The notes under the pieces are model-generated. The model searched no databases. It saw nothing but the letters and a program-made list of their open reading frames with translations, and was not told the origin of the DNA. From NCBI GenBank assembly GCA_947652605.1, contig OX393577.1:23253466-23317465 (forward strand): a stretch of DNA of 64,000 nt, given 5' to 3'. The translations under genes and the position numbers were made by a program. Positions 1-13,649 of the stretch are shown piece after piece. This DNA is from Elmis aenea (lineage: Eukaryota > Arthropoda > Insecta > Coleoptera > Elmidae). Position 1 is the stretch's first letter; each line of letters opens with the position of its first letter.

Positions 1-340
1 AATAATTTTTATTTGTAACTCTGAAACTATTTTTGGGATCTGTAAATGTAAATTTAAAAAATAGTACCTACAAAATTACGTTGAGGTTGAGATATTTTAT
101 TTTCATTTTAGTTTCTAAAATACAAACAAAATATTATATCTTCAGAAAATAAAAAGATCGCAATATAAAAATTTAATTTATAGAGAATAACGATACAAAA
201 TAACTTTTAACGAAACGTTATCGGTTATTAGAACGTTATATAACGTTATAAAAATATCGTTACGTTATTGTATAAAAAATTATAGTTGAATCGTTATTAT
301 AACGTTATCGGGTATCGTTACGTTACGTTTTCCATCCCTG
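1..340. mobile_element. hAT-type MITE, left end outside window
   Basis: The segment is rich in variants of CGTTA and ends at 340 with the complement of CAGGGATGGAAAACGTAACG, a start typical of hAT-family inverted repeats. The following eight bases, ATATAAAG (341-348), should be the target duplication. The matching copy lies before the window start and cannot be checked. No transposase is visible, so this is a non-autonomous or internally deleted copy. The hAT assignment rests on the CAGGG terminus alone. Confidence 0.5.
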
Positions 341-3300
341 ATATAAAGTGCTGCGTAATACTATTTCTTTAAGGTTTTGATACACAGCTCTTGTTTGTCT
401 ATTGGCAATTTTTATTTATAGCCTGTGCTATTTGTAAGCTCTAAAAGTGATTGTGGTTTTCTTGTTGCAATCACCTTCACCTTAACACTGTAATAAAAAT
501 AAAAAATGTAAAAATGTGATACGGATCTGACAGTTAAAGTTTAAGCCCCCACAAATTCCTGTCACAAGCAGTAGTACAATATCGACAAAACTGTCAGATC
601 GTGTTTAGGAAAATATAAAATGTGCGTATATTATCTACTGACATTTTAAATAAGAATATTCTGATGAAACAAATACTGGGCGAGGAAAGAAAGCTAAATA
701 AGTCGTTAAGTTTTATGGCAAATTATATTGATACGACTATATTTTACTCAAAAGCATGGAATTAACAAATCACTATTGTCTGTGGTATATTATTTTCATT
801 TTCAAAAGCGCATTTTATTATTTGAGCGTTTTTTTTTATACAGTTTGTCCTCTAGATATCCCCATAAAAAATTCTAGAGGTGTTGGAACAGGGGATCTTA
901 AAGGCTATTTGATAGAACCTCTACTACCTATCCATCTTCTAGATTCTAGATAATAACCGAAAAGAGGTTTAAATATGTTGTATACTTAAATACAAGAATA
1001 AGCAGATCATCGTAGGATTTTTGAATTAAAAAAAAAAGTATAGTTTTTAAGGTACAATCAGGTTGGCATTTAAACTTTCGCGTTTGTTTATTAATAGTAC
1101 CAAAGTCTCGAGCTTCAAATAAACCGGGCGGTACTGCACCAAACAAATTACAACAAGAGTGTAAATTGGATTGTAAAACCATGAAGTGAGTATTGGTCTC
1201 AATATGTGAGGTCCAATAACGAATTCCATGATACGCATTTTAAACAAGTCGCAGCGATCAAACGCATGTACACGGTTCATGGTGTGCCTGTTGGTTTTTA
1301 TAGCGTTCAGATGGCAAAAGCTCCATAAATCTCATTAAGAGCGTAACGGTATGTTTCATGGTACATAACACTAGTAACAGGAATTTATATTTTCAAAATA
1401 CAGAAAAAGTCTGTTAGAATTGGTATGGTATGTCACATAATGAGAAATACTACGATGAATGCTTTATTTCGGATTATACATAATAAAAGAAAATAAAAAG
1501 TTAAATTGGCAAATCATTAACTTCAAATATTTAAGCAAATGCATAGTTATGTGGACAACAGTATAGTTCTAAGTCAGTTGAATTCTTTTGTTTTAAGGTT
1601 ACATGAAAGTGTGTACTGTTTCCATTTTATTTGCTTATCGGTTGTAATGTTTTAACCCTTGGGTGTGTCATTTTATTGAGCCACATTTTATCAATTAAAG
1701 AAAAATGCGTATTGTGGCTAAATTTGTCAACGAAAATCGGAAAATCAGTTCTTCAATTTTCTGTAACCATACAAAAGAGCAAGCCTTTAATTTTCAATTC
1801 ATTTGTCAATTCATAATTTTTTCTTCCATTGAAAAACTTTTAATCAATTACTACAAGATTGTATCGAACAGATCATTTCCACAGCTGAAGGACGATTTTC
1901 AAAATCCTAGATTTTTCCTGAAACGGAACAATTAACTAAAATCCGAATTTGATACGGCGAACCGGAACGATCGGACAACCTACATTCACGTGAAGTTATG
2001 TTCTTCACCTTTTACAGTTATGTTAAAGTAAATTCGAATTGGATTGCCGATTTTACAGCCAACTGAGAGTGTGAGCGGTAACAGTTGATAAAAATCCTAC
2101 ATTAAAACATATTTTTATAAACATTGGCTAATCTACGTGGGTGTATTAAATACAAGAGTATCCAGCAAAGCAAGTTAAGAACCGATGTTTTATTAATATA
2201 ATAACCTTAATTAGAAAACACTTATCTTATTGTATAAAAAAAAAAAGTGATTTTCAATTAAGCTTACTTATACTAAGAAATCATTCACGCAAATATTTTA
2301 ATGATGTTTTATTAAGTTTTAATTAATCAATTTTCGTGTTTTATTATTTCATGCTATTATTATTATTCAGTTCACCACGTCATAAATAAAACGAATGCCT
2401 TTACTGTCTTTTGCGTTAATATTTAAAAATAACAGTCGTCTTCAGTTTACTTCAAAAACATTTGGTCATATGCTTGTCTGGATTTTAATCTTAATTGACA
2501 CATTGCAAAGTATTTTCGCAAGCCACGCGGTGATGTATTATTTTCTTTTGACCTTATCTTATGCTAGCAGATTAATGTTCGAAATGACATGGGATGGACA
2601 CAAAATAAACATCGTGTTATTTTTGCAAGCAAACAGAGCAGCTATTTTAAATTTTAATGAAGTGAAGACTTACTCAGCTAAATAAAATTTTTAACTGCCA
2701 TCTGCTAAATTACCAGAATACAGAAAATGTACAATCCTTTTTTCTAACACAAAAAAAAAACTGCGTTTTAGAAATATATTTTCCACCGAAGATTATAGGT
2801 ACTCATCGTTCTGTATTTTTATCTTAGGTTTCTTTTGTAGCTGTAGTATAATTCCTAATAAAAAAAGTCTTTTGATTAAATGTATATGGGTGCATTATAC
2901 TTAATAATTGATGTAGCCACCAAATGACTTATGTTTTTGTTTAAAAAAGAATGTACAACATTTTATATCCAGACTATGTTCTGTGCAAGTATACGACTAT
3001 AAAAATTTGTGAAAATCAGTGACAAACAAAGAAAAATGTACATCTAAAAACGGCCAAATGCTACGTCTGTCTAATAGCTTTGAACAATTTTAAATTGCCG
3101 TGTTGTTGAAAAAGCACGTTTCCATTTATCCGTCACCCACACTTCATTTAAACCGGCTAATTCACGAGAAAAACTAATTAAATAACCGAGTCATAACCGG
3201 ACCTGATAATTTTTAGGCATGGTCTATTTTTACAGCTGTATACACATACGTTTGTTTGCAATAAACTTTCGTTCCAATTTATTGAGACATGTAACAAGCC

Positions 3301-4400
3301 ATTAATTTTGATGGTTAATAAATAATATTGTAGGTGTATTTATAGCTATGATCTTAATTCACATATAAATGTACCTAAACACATTGTACTGAAGATATTG
3401 GCCTACAGACATAAGGTAGAGTTGCACATGCAGCGGAGTTTAATAAAAAAAAAAGTATAAAGAATACATTAAACTATTAGTGACGTTTTACTTCATTACT
3501 TCATCCGAAATCCCCAAAATCTCCATAATTAATCCAATTTCAAGTGTTGAAAGATTTTATCAAACGATGACATTATTTGTGCATTCCATGCCATTCATTT
3601 CGGAGGAAAATGAAATAACTTTGTAGTAAAATATAAATAATTGGTACTTAATAGACAACATCCTTATGAGATTATGCAAATACAGATTGCTGAGGTAGGT
3701 TTTTTGTTTTAAATGGCTCTGTCCATCTGCACATATTGCCGAAAACTTTAATTTTGTATGAGCAGTGCATTCTGATTTCTTACATAATGACTATACTTTT
3801 ATTTTCTTCTTTTTGGCTAGGATAGTATTTTTTAAATTTATTTATTCATGTCTTTTTACTGTTAGGTGTAGGACAACTAGGATAGAAACAAAACTACATT
3901 AAGATTTTTATGTTATTCAAACGATTTATTCCACACCCATGCAATTGATAGAAATATAGTCTAAATTTAAATGCAAAAAAAAGACCTTCATATAGCTGTC
4001 GGCTGCAGGTTTGCAACTTAGTCACAATATTCAATGAGGGTCTTTAGGAACGACTGAAGTGGAACGGATCGGATTATTGTTTTTGAGAGGATTGCAAGGA
4101 TTTAGTAATGCCAACCGACTCAAACAGGGCTAATGAGCCACGATATCACGAACAAAGAAATATTTGTTGCGCTTATGCATTTATTAAAAGCATTTTCTAA
4201 GTGTGAAGGAAACGATAAAAATCCTTACTTGAATATTATTAATGATTTCAGAATAATACATAATTTTTTTTCAACAACATTTTGTCAATGTCACTCATAA
4301 ATAAGTACGTAAACAAATATCTAGTGTGTTTAAGTAAATATCATTTATATTCTGAGTAGAGGAAAAAAGATTTAATTCAGACAAAGAGGCTTGAATTCGT
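341..4400. other. AT-rich DNA, no recognisable gene
   Basis: Short open frames at 756, 1047, 1631 and 2395 have no recognisable domain, no convincing start context and the amino-acid composition of translated AT-rich DNA. Poly-A and poly-T runs are scattered. I see no terminal repeats or RNA genes. Confidence 0.5.
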
Positions 4401-4506
4401 AAGAGCTTATAGAAATAAATAAATAAATATAAGCAGCATTAAGATAATGTAAAATTAGCTAAAAGCTAATAAAGATTTCTTATTATTATTATTATTATTA
4501 TTAATA
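4400..4506 (+). repeat. Possible 3' tail of a non-LTR retrotransposon plus (TTA)n
   Basis: A stretch with AATAAATAAAT, then GCTAATAAAGATTTC, leads directly into about eight TTA/ATT units (4480-4506). A polyadenylation-like AATAAA followed by a trinucleotide run is how many insect CR1, Jockey and RTE elements end. No reverse-transcriptase sequence remains upstream. It could equally be a plain microsatellite. Confidence 0.3.
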
Positions 4507-7500
4507 AGAATGATAAGAAGCACCACAAATAACGTAAAAATGTTTAATCAAACACTTTAACTTACATACAACATAAGTCGCTTAAATCAATCAAACATTT
4601 ACGAACGAACATCAAGCAATCTATAAAAATGAACAGCCTTAAGATTTCTATGATTATCAACAATAATTTAGTCAAAATTGACCAACTGTTCATCAATTCA
4701 TAATCTTGGTGATGACTTGGTTTAATTTACGAATACTCACATTTGAAGCACATCTTTAATCACTTCAATTAGTAAGACACTTACACCAAGTTACCCCACT
4801 CGTTAGCAGTTTGTAGACAGGCATGGGGGCTCTAATCTTGTTACAGTAACTGGAAATTGTTTAGAACTTAAGGAATTTACTGCCGGATCTTAGACATATT
4901 GTTATAAATTCTGAGGGTGGTCATTAGGACGGAAGACTTGGCATTGCATTAGCAAATGAAAATACAAATCAAAAGAAGGATTCGGCAAATGAAATGGGTA
5001 TGGATTGTGCTTGGGAAAAAACAATACAGGAAAACCGATGCATGGAGAACTGTTGTAAATTACATCTACCACGGACAAATAATATAAACTTATATTTCGA
5101 TAACATTCTAATGCAGTAGTTTTAGATCGAAATGAAGTGTGGCTTACTGTAAAATTATAAGACTGGAAAACAAAAATCAATTCACTAAAACAGTTGGTAT
5201 TAAACTTAATTTTACATAAGATCGCTGCATACAGTTAAAAATTTAAAGTTATACAGTATAGAGAATGCGTATGTTAACCGCTGTAAGAAGTTTTCAACTG
5301 ATTTCTGTAATTATCATATCACCATAATAAATTAAATGCTGTAATTTGTGTTTACAGATAATTAAGTAGAGCCTCGCTTGTAGCAGGGACATTAAACTTT
5401 AATGATATGGCCACTTCAAACGAAGCTAGTGACCGGTTTCCCGAAACATTCATCTTGCATTTCAGAATTTACACCCACTCACTTTTCTTAATTGATGCTG
5501 GTTTATTGTATCTCCTATCTAATATCTATATCGTTTTACAAAATCACAGCTTGAACCATGATGCTCATTAAATCTAATATTGAGTATCTAATTTATAATT
5601 ACAAATAATCTATGGTTACCCACCGAAATCATTAGCGAAGGCAAAATTAACTACATTTTGGTCGTCAGCAATTTGTATAGAACTACCGCAATAACTAATT
5701 AATAATTAATGGATTTTTTTTGTGTATAATGATGTAACTTTATACTTTCAGTAACAGTCAAACAACTGAGCAGTTGTCTCTAGTCGTACGGTATTTTTCT
5801 AATATATTATAATTACAATACGGATTACATTTTAGTAAAAAGCTGCAACAATTACCAACTGAAAATTTAGCCAATTTAAATTTTGCATCAATTTAAAAAC
5901 CCAAAATCAATCAATTACTCATCGACATCTGCAAAGCTTTTGCACGTGACCAATAATTTAAAATTGCAATTAATTATATTGTGCTATAAAAAACAAGACA
6001 GCCGTAACCTTTAATTAAAATCCTCTTATTATTAATGACAATACAAACAAACGAGTACGCTAATAGCTGTGAAGCAGGTGGCATGCAGTAAAAACACATC
6101 AACTCATCTGAATCGAGTAATGATAGTCTCTCTATTATATTACAAACGTACATTTATGGGGATTTACACTCCATTGCTTTAATTTAACAATAAAACCGTG
6201 TAAATATGGTTGAGGATGACTAAACTGTGTTACCTACAATTAATAGTTTCTTTTGTACGAGTTTTTTCAACTTGTAATTGTCGATGCTAAAAAAAAAATA
6301 CATTATCTTTTGGTAAAAGATTTTGCTTGTGAAGAAATATCTTCGTGTTCTATGCATTGATTTTTTAAGTATAACCGTTAAGTTTTTTATTCATTACATC
6401 TTTTTTAAGCACCAGTGGAAGGGTTTTGTGTACAGCTATTAAGCCTGTGAAGTTAAATTTTTAATGTACTTTATTGTTATAACATGCAGCTACTTTAAAT
6501 AACAATGACTGTAAAAGTGGAACGAGTTTCTTAAATTTAAAAAAAGCTCTTAAAACTTTTACCAAATTCAATTAAACACCCATTAACTTACAAAATAAGA
6601 GACTTTGTTAAAAAGTAGGTTGATTTTCTCTCTTAACAAAGTCTCATATATTCATTCACCTAAAAATGGCAGAAGAGAGTTTATAAACCTTAACAATAAC
6701 TGGATATTATTTCTTTATTTTTAAGTATGTTCGTATTTGTTTCCTTTGTCGCTTCCTGCGTGTACCGAACTGCAATGGCAGTGATTTATATTAGAGAGGT
6801 CTTCATATCCATGGCACGTGCCTTGTTGCTGATTTTATTTGAATTGACTGTTAATGGGATAGTCGACCAACTGCTTACGCCCTTTCGAATGCAGCCAGTT
6901 GCGTAACTTAATGCGTGCATCAAATTTACAATTTTACTCTGCATAAACATTAAACAAGGTACTGATTACAAACACAGTTATATAGAATATTAAACAATCT
7001 TCTTCACTTATTTGTTTACTTCATGTTTAACCATCTTGGTTTGACAAACTCACAAATACTTTATTGAACATTGTCAGCATGTACATAAAATATCCAATAA
7101 TCGTTATCCCATTCACAAAAATTCAATAGCATTTCACTAATATTAAAGTAAAATTTAACCTTCAAATTTAAGTACGTTTAGCGTCTAGCCACACAGTTTC
7201 AAGGCTAGAATTTTATGCATGAAAGGAAATGCAAATAGCAAGAAGGAAGTTATAAATTGTGGGTCAAATTTTACAAGGTGTAAACATCCATAAAGCATAA
7301 TCACTTAATAGCCATTTCCGAACTAAGTAAAATCAACTCCAAATTATCATTTGTTATAAGATCTAATTAAAAAAATAAAACCAAGAAAAAATAGATTTAA
7401 AAAAAATGTAAGAAAATAAATCCACTGTAAATTAAAACGGTATAAATAGTTGAAATGTACCTATACTTGATAACTTTTTTTTAAAAATAAATACTGCAAG

Positions 7501-8790
7501 GATCAAGGTGTTAAATGTTTAAGCACTGAAATAAAAAATCAATACTATTAACTAAGACCACTCATATATTTAGAACCACCTGCTAAAGATTTTTTTTTAC
7601 AAAGTTCAGTGCGCCGTAATAAGTTCTTTGTGTATAGAATTTTTCTTCTTGGCCTATAATACGTGGTTTGTTAAGGAATCGAAATAAACATTTCAAAATT
7701 TATTAGCAATTTCCATACATGGAGTTAATGGTTTGTCACATAAACAATATAGGATAGATGAAACCCAACCCGTTCGAGAATTATTCATGGTTATGTATAG
7801 AATGTGTAGAATCATGCACCACAAATCATCTTTTCACAATGAATTATCAAAACTACAAAGAAGTGCATTTAAGGGTTTAATTCTTTCTTCACAAATTTAT
7901 TCATCGATAATAGGTTCGTCTGACGCCCTCGGGTTGGACTGGTCTTTAACTTTTATTGTTCGTTTAGTCGGCGGTCAACTCTTCAGAACTGGTTATCAAC
8001 ACACCATACTCCATAATTAAATAAGTAATTATATTTGCAAATTACAAGAGTACCAACAGGTTATGCGTGAAATATTTTGGGGCAGGTGTAAAATAACATG
8101 CATTTAGTGATCTTTTTATATCTTTATCCTTTATTCCGAGTTGCGGCATCTATATGCTGTTTTATAATTAAAAGTCTTGTACGAATATATATGCACAGAT
8201 TAAGTTTAAATTTAAATGGCAGGCAAACAATTCATTAAGTTCTAATTAGTTTGCATCGTTAGTGTTCGGAGAAAAGGCGCTCAACCACACACCACACACA
8301 TACATAACTGCGTTAAATACGTACATGATCTTAATCCAACGTTTTAAATAAATGGGTACACTGATTTTTGAGAAAAATCGAAATAGAACAACTACAGAAA
8401 TATTTTTTATGGCTTGAGAATGTAAGTGTTACAGAATGTTGTTATGAAAATTGCCTTTGGTTTGTCATCGGGTTTTTAAATTGTTTCCTCTTAAGGTAAT
8501 ATGAGCTAACATAACACTTCATATGTTTGCTTGATATGTTGTTCTTTACTCGACGCGGCTTAGGAGTTGAAAATAAATATCGCACAATTTATAAAACATG
8601 GAAGATGAAGTAGAATGATGTTCTATTTGGTGTCAAATGACTGGAATCGTACTCAGCTTGTTTATGCAATACACACAAACATCAACAACAAATTAAATTA
8701 GACAAGGTGGTGTTGAATTAGTCGTATAGCCACCACGACTGTGGCGAGATTTATGTAACAGCAATTCAATGTGCATGTGCATCTATCAAG
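4507..8790. other. AT-rich DNA, no recognisable gene
   Basis: Contains only low-complexity runs, a small perfect hairpin near 6600-6650 and short unrecognised open frames, the longest 95 codons at 7733-8020. That frame has no known motif and no splice context I trust. Confidence 0.5.
6598..6649. repeat. Short perfect hairpin
   Basis: AGAGACTTTGTTAA is followed after about 22 bases by its complement TTAACAAAGTCTC. It stands alone with no flanking target duplication. It could be a remnant of a very small inverted-repeat element or a structured RNA. The stem is too short to call a microRNA precursor. Confidence 0.35.
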
Positions 8791-9180
8791 TGCTGCATGC
8801 CTAGGGCCCTATATCTTCTTGACTACAGACTGTCTGCGGTTGACGCCCTCTTTGAATTATCAGAAAAGCCGCTGATGGCACATGTTTGCGTTATTGCAAT
8901 GCAAAATGAGACATGCGATTGGCGTTCCCTCGCACGCACTGTCAGTAACAAGAACAAAGCCGCAACTGCGAATTCGATTGTACACGACTGAATTATTCAT
9001 GGAGCTGGGGCGAATATCGCCAACCTGAGGGTCATAAGTATTCGAAGACCTTATGAAGCCTTTCACACTTTCTCCTATTTTGAGAAAAATGTGCAGCCAG
9101 GTACACTTACGCTGTTGACAAGTGACAACTTTACAAGGCAGCACAAAAACACCAGACGCATTTGCGGTATCCAATCGCCC
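8790..9180. other. GC-raised island, possibly exonic or regulatory
   Basis: Base composition rises clearly against both flanks. The segment is open for 64 codons on + (8797-8991) and 104 codons on - (8860-9174). Neither translation resembles a family I know. There is no good splice-site pair, and the start of the minus frame is not in a strong context. Conserved non-coding DNA or an old element are alternatives. Confidence 0.3.
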
Positions 9181-9817
9181 GAAAATATTTTCCTTAACCT
9201 TATTTTTATATGAGAATATATCTGCTATCTTACGACACCCTGTATGAATATTAAATCCCTGTCTAATTTCTTGAACAAGGGATTTTCTCTTTATTCAAAT
9301 CAAGTTATCTCCCTACTGCGTTACGCAGTCATCTATAACACCAAAGAGGCTAACTAATTCAAAGTTTTTGTTCAAAAATAATCCCTGAGGGACTAATATA
9401 TAAGACTTCTTCCAACCAAATCGTGCATTACTGAACTACCGGATGCACGGTTATAAATTAGAAGACGGCTTGTTATTACGTCCTGGCGAATGTGCAGTTC
9501 CCAATCTCGAATCACGCACAGTCTGTTTGGATGGTTGTTGGTTCTTGGTTGGTCTCCTGTAAATCAGTAAACCTTGCGGTTGATACTTGGCATGTTATGT
9601 TATACTCTGAAGCTTTATCGAATTAGAATGTCCGTTAATCGGATTTGTACAGTAAATTGTCAGATGTTATGCTGCAGTACATCATGTGCTCTGCTTGCAG
9701 GGTTTAAAACTGCAATTTGGCTAAGTAGTTGTGTCTTGAAAATCGCGAAATAAAAATAAAGTGTTATAAAGCACAATTTTTTGTGCAAAACGGATTACCT
9801 TTAATTCTTTCATACTA

Positions 9818-9855
<38 letters not shown>

Positions 9856-11192
9856 TTCATTTGGTGAATACTTTTTCATTTGAATTTGGAAATATTTAAA
9901 CTAAAGCAATTAGTTTTAAGGTCCTTGCACAAGTTATTTGTCCAAACCATTCATTTTAAAATTATTATGAAAAACTGCAAGAGTGCAAAGGCTAAGTATT
10001 GCACTTTTTTCAATAAAAAATCGATACATTTTTAAACCAAGCAAACGACTTAAATTTCACTACACGCGTTATTTGTAGTTTAAATGATGATGCAAAAGTT
10101 GTAGTCTTTGCATAAATATCTTCGCAAACAATAAAAGCATTCTTTTATAAATAAATACAGACTTTCAGGAAAATATCGTTAATAAATTCATAACTGAACT
10201 GTACTTCAGAATACAAAGAGAAAAATTTAAATAATGTAAGCGAGAAGCCCTGGGATACCAGTTGAGAGAATAATTTTTCAAGTAAATACGAAAACGCTTG
10301 CTTAAAAAAAAAGAGAGATATCAGTTTTCAGCTCAGCATAAAGGAATTAAGTTCTCCAATTCATAAAAGCATTTGCTCGTCAAAATCAATGATGGAGAAT
10401 GATACGCGAAATAAAAACAGCGACGAATTTTGGAGAAAAGCTAAAATAAATCCATTAATATAAATTAGGTTTGAATATTTTCGGCACTAAATGAGATAAA
10501 ACATTACGCCTAGGGGATTTTACACGCAAATATTATGTTACGCAGGAAAAATTGTCAGGGATTGCTTCATTAATATTAATTCATTATTGGTAACAACGGA
10601 TGGTATTTTATTGTCTGTGTCACAATTAATTGATGTGCAATTAGCAGAAATTAATGTTGAGCCTGTTTTACACAGAATAATATAAAAAGAGGCAATATTT
10701 TAAACAGCAGTAAATTACGATCAAAATATTGTAGAAAAAATGATAAACATTGTTTAAAAATTTAAAAAAAAATGTAATAAGAGGTGATCAATAATAGAAA
10801 ATAAACTTATTTAAAAAGAATTTTAATAAAAAGCAAAGTTAATCTCTTCACTGCAATATTTGATTAAGAAAGATTATTCTGTATAAATACAGGAAGGAAA
10901 ATATTGCCATGTTTATATAGGTACGTAATTATATATAATATGCAACTTTTCCTTTATTTGTCCATCGTTAGGAAGCCGTAGAATACAAGTGTTGAATACA
11001 AAATATTTCCTTGTTTAACCATCAAGTATGTAAATTTTCAAATCCAATTTTTCAGCAGTCTTAGTAGATAAACATTCCAACCAAACTCTTTTTACTGATA
11101 ATAGCAAACATCAACTATTTGTGGATAAATGATTTTGCTTGCAGACGTTATATTATTGGTTTAATGAAATCAAAAATTGAGTGAAAATATAA
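9180..11192. other. AT-rich DNA with one microsatellite
   Basis: No gene seen. An isolated ACACCCTGTA near 9228 resembles the ends of the TACAGGGTG MITEs found elsewhere in the window, but I find no partner. Confidence 0.4.
9819..9854. repeat. (AAT)12 microsatellite
   Basis: Twelve uninterrupted AAT units in AT-rich unique sequence. Confidence 0.95.
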
Positions 11193-11758
11193 AGCCGGAT
11201 CCACATCAATAAAAATTTATGTTGTATTTTGTATTTTGAAATTCAGCAAAAATATGTGCGGCGCAAATTTAAATCTGGTTAAGTCTTTTACCACGTAAAT
11301 AATTATCTTGTGTGTTGTACGGCCGAATCCGCTTGTGTAGATTTGTTTATGCAGAGCGCAACAGTTTGCTGCTAGAAGCCTGTTGTTATAAAATGGAGTG
11401 GAGCACTTTCTTTGTGCGATATAAATAATCCGATGTTATTATGAACAATGCACATTTCTTTTTTAAAAAATGAGACATGATCAATCACCAAAACATAGGT
11501 ATTTACGTAGTAAAATGAAACAAAATTACAGATTCACTCAGAATCAAGTCCACATTGACACGACTGTGCGCCGCAAATCTCTTTGAAGTTGGCTAAAAAC
11601 CGACAGCACGATGGATATCGTGCGTTGTTCGTCACGAAATTATTTGTGTGCATTTCTATGCGGCGCACAGTCCACACCAACAAAAATTTCGACGAACACG
11701 AGCACATTTGTGTCAAATACAACGCACAACGCACATTTTTATTGATGTGGATCCAGCT
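11193..11758. mobile_element. Inverted-repeat MITE with TAA duplication, PIF/Harbinger-like
   Basis: The ends match as a terminal inverted repeat of about 24 bases, AGC(C/T)GGATCCACATCAAT followed by AAAAAT, with one mismatch. TAA flanks both sides (11190-11192 and 11759-11761). A three-base TAA/TWA duplication is characteristic of PIF/Harbinger elements. The 566 bp body has a GC-raised right half (11560-11730) with overlapping open frames on both strands but no recognisable DDE transposase, so it is non-autonomous. The superfamily is inferred only from the duplication length. Confidence 0.7.
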
Positions 11759-12593
11759 TAAGGTACAAAAGGTTAATTACAAAAAGTAATTAAGACCAGG
11801 AAATATTATTTTATTCTCTGAAACACCCTGTATTTCATAAGGTAAAGCAGTTATTTTTATCTCAGCTATCTTAAACGCATTCCTATTAAAGATATGCGGG
11901 ATAAGTTATATTTATTTTATGTGTTTGTTATACATTTTTCATATTAATTATAGAAACATGTGTAAATAGCAAGTTGTTAATTGTTTTTGTAAATTTTCGA
12001 TAATAAAACGAGGTTGATAGTTAATTGCCCTCAATGTACATAAACATAGCCTGCTATTCCGGCACATGCAAGAAATAGCATGATAAAGGAACATTCATTT
12101 TTGCAGAAACGCTATTTGATTTGTGAACTGCAGAGGAGTAAACTTAATAAATCACGCAACGGCGATATCGATACGTGAAAAAAACGGGAGAGAAAAATTA
12201 CCAATAATCTAAAACCACCCTTTCTCTATGGCTCAATAACACGACAGGGGCAAATTTGATAAAATGAACGTTTTATAAATGGCAGCGTTTTTATTTAAAG
12301 TTCGATAAATGGAACGTATTAATCATTTGCTATTAGATCGGGTGAATAATGCCGTCTTAAAATTGATGCGGCATACCATGAGATCTTTCGAAGGAATATA
12401 AATTATAATCATAACGAGTTGGAGAAAACATCTTTTCAGATTCAAATATGATTGCATGTTTGATTTATAACACTTAAGTTTATCATATCACTTCATTGAC
12501 AATCTTTTAACAAAAGACGTGGAAACAAATTTAAAACGCAACATGAATATCATGCACAACATTTATAAACGACACTTCTCATAAAATCCAAGA
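11759..12593. other. AT-rich DNA, no gene seen
   Basis: No coding or RNA gene is visible. A single ACACCCTGTATTTC near 11823 resembles a MITE terminus without a partner. Confidence 0.4.
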
Positions 12594-12595
12594 TA

Positions 12596-13647
12596 TACAG
12601 GGTGTTTCTTAAGTATTGCAAAAAAAAAATCGGGAGGTGATTCTTTATTGAAAATTAAAGGGGTCTTTCATATAAAATTTGGTCCTTTCGGAGTTACACC
12701 CCCCTAAAGAGGAGCGGTAAAATTAGGTTTTTATTTTTAATCTAAAATTTGGAGATGTGTAGGAGAGTGATATTTGGTAGATGTTTTATACTTATTAAAA
12801 GGTTTCCAATAGTAATATTTTTAATCATTTCCCACCTTCACAGGGGGCTAAAAAGTACGACCCCTGTTGGTTTTTTATCAGAACTTTTTAATGGGTTAAA
12901 ATTTTGCAATTAAAACAATTTTTTTGAAAACGTGATTGTTTAAAATTTTTTTTTATTCTTTTGTTTTTCTCGTAAAATCTACCCTTTTTGAGTAAACATG
13001 GTCCATTAAATATTCCAATATGAAACGACTCATTTTGGTGTTTGCCATGGTTTGTTTATGTTCATATTGGGTAGAATTGCGGGTGGTTTAGCGTTGTCGC
13101 CGCGTAAACGTCAAAATGAACTACATCCCTCAATTTTACCCAATATGAACATAAACAAACCATGGCAACCACCAAAATGAATCGTTTTATATTGGAATAT
13201 TGGTTCATGTTTACTTATTTTGTTTTTTACTCAAAAAGGGTAGGTTTTACGAGAAAAACTAAAGGATAAAAAAAGTTTCTAAATAAATCAAATTTTCAAA
13301 AAAAAAAAAATTAAATGCAAAATTTTAACCCACTAAAAAAGTTCTGATAAAAAAACCAACAGGTGTCGCACTTTTTAACCCCCTGTGAAGGTGGGAGATG
13401 ATTAAAAATATTCTATGGGAAACCTTTTAATAAGTATAAAACATCTACCAAATATTAATCTTTTAGATTATATCTATCCAAATTTGAGAAACCAAACAAA
13501 AACCTAATTTTACCGCTCTCCTTTAGCGGAGTGTAACTCCGAAAGAAGACTTCTAAGGAAAAAATTTTATATCCAAGAACCCCCTTAATTTTCGACAAGG
13601 AATCTCCTCCCGATTTTTTTTTGGCATTACTTAAGAAACATCCTGTA
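12596..13647. mobile_element. 1.05 kb foldback MITE, TA duplication (mariner-like)
   Basis: The two halves are inverted copies over almost their whole length. Both ends read TATACAGG(G/A)TGTTTCTTAAG from the outside, with TA on each side. The arms also share a CCCACCTTCACAGGGGG-like block and a GAACATAAACAAACCATGGC block near the centre. The unpaired centre is only about 50 bases (around 13075-13125). There is no coding capacity. TA target duplications point to Tc1/mariner mobilisation. Numerous arm mismatches suggest moderate age. Confidence 0.8.
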
Positions 13648-13649
13648 TA

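Noticed and set aside
5425..5465. Second hammerhead candidate (GAAGCTAGTGACCGGTTTCCC, then GAAAC)
   Set aside because: The sequence before the stem is CTAGTGA instead of CTGATGA, so the invariant core is not met. It may be a distant Penelope-type repeat end but is not a ribozyme on this evidence.
6598..6649. MicroRNA precursor
   Set aside because: The perfect stem is only about 13 bp, below what a typical animal precursor shows.
7733..8020. 95-codon open frame as a possible gene
   Set aside because: No recognisable domain, no splice support and composition close to that of translated AT-rich DNA.
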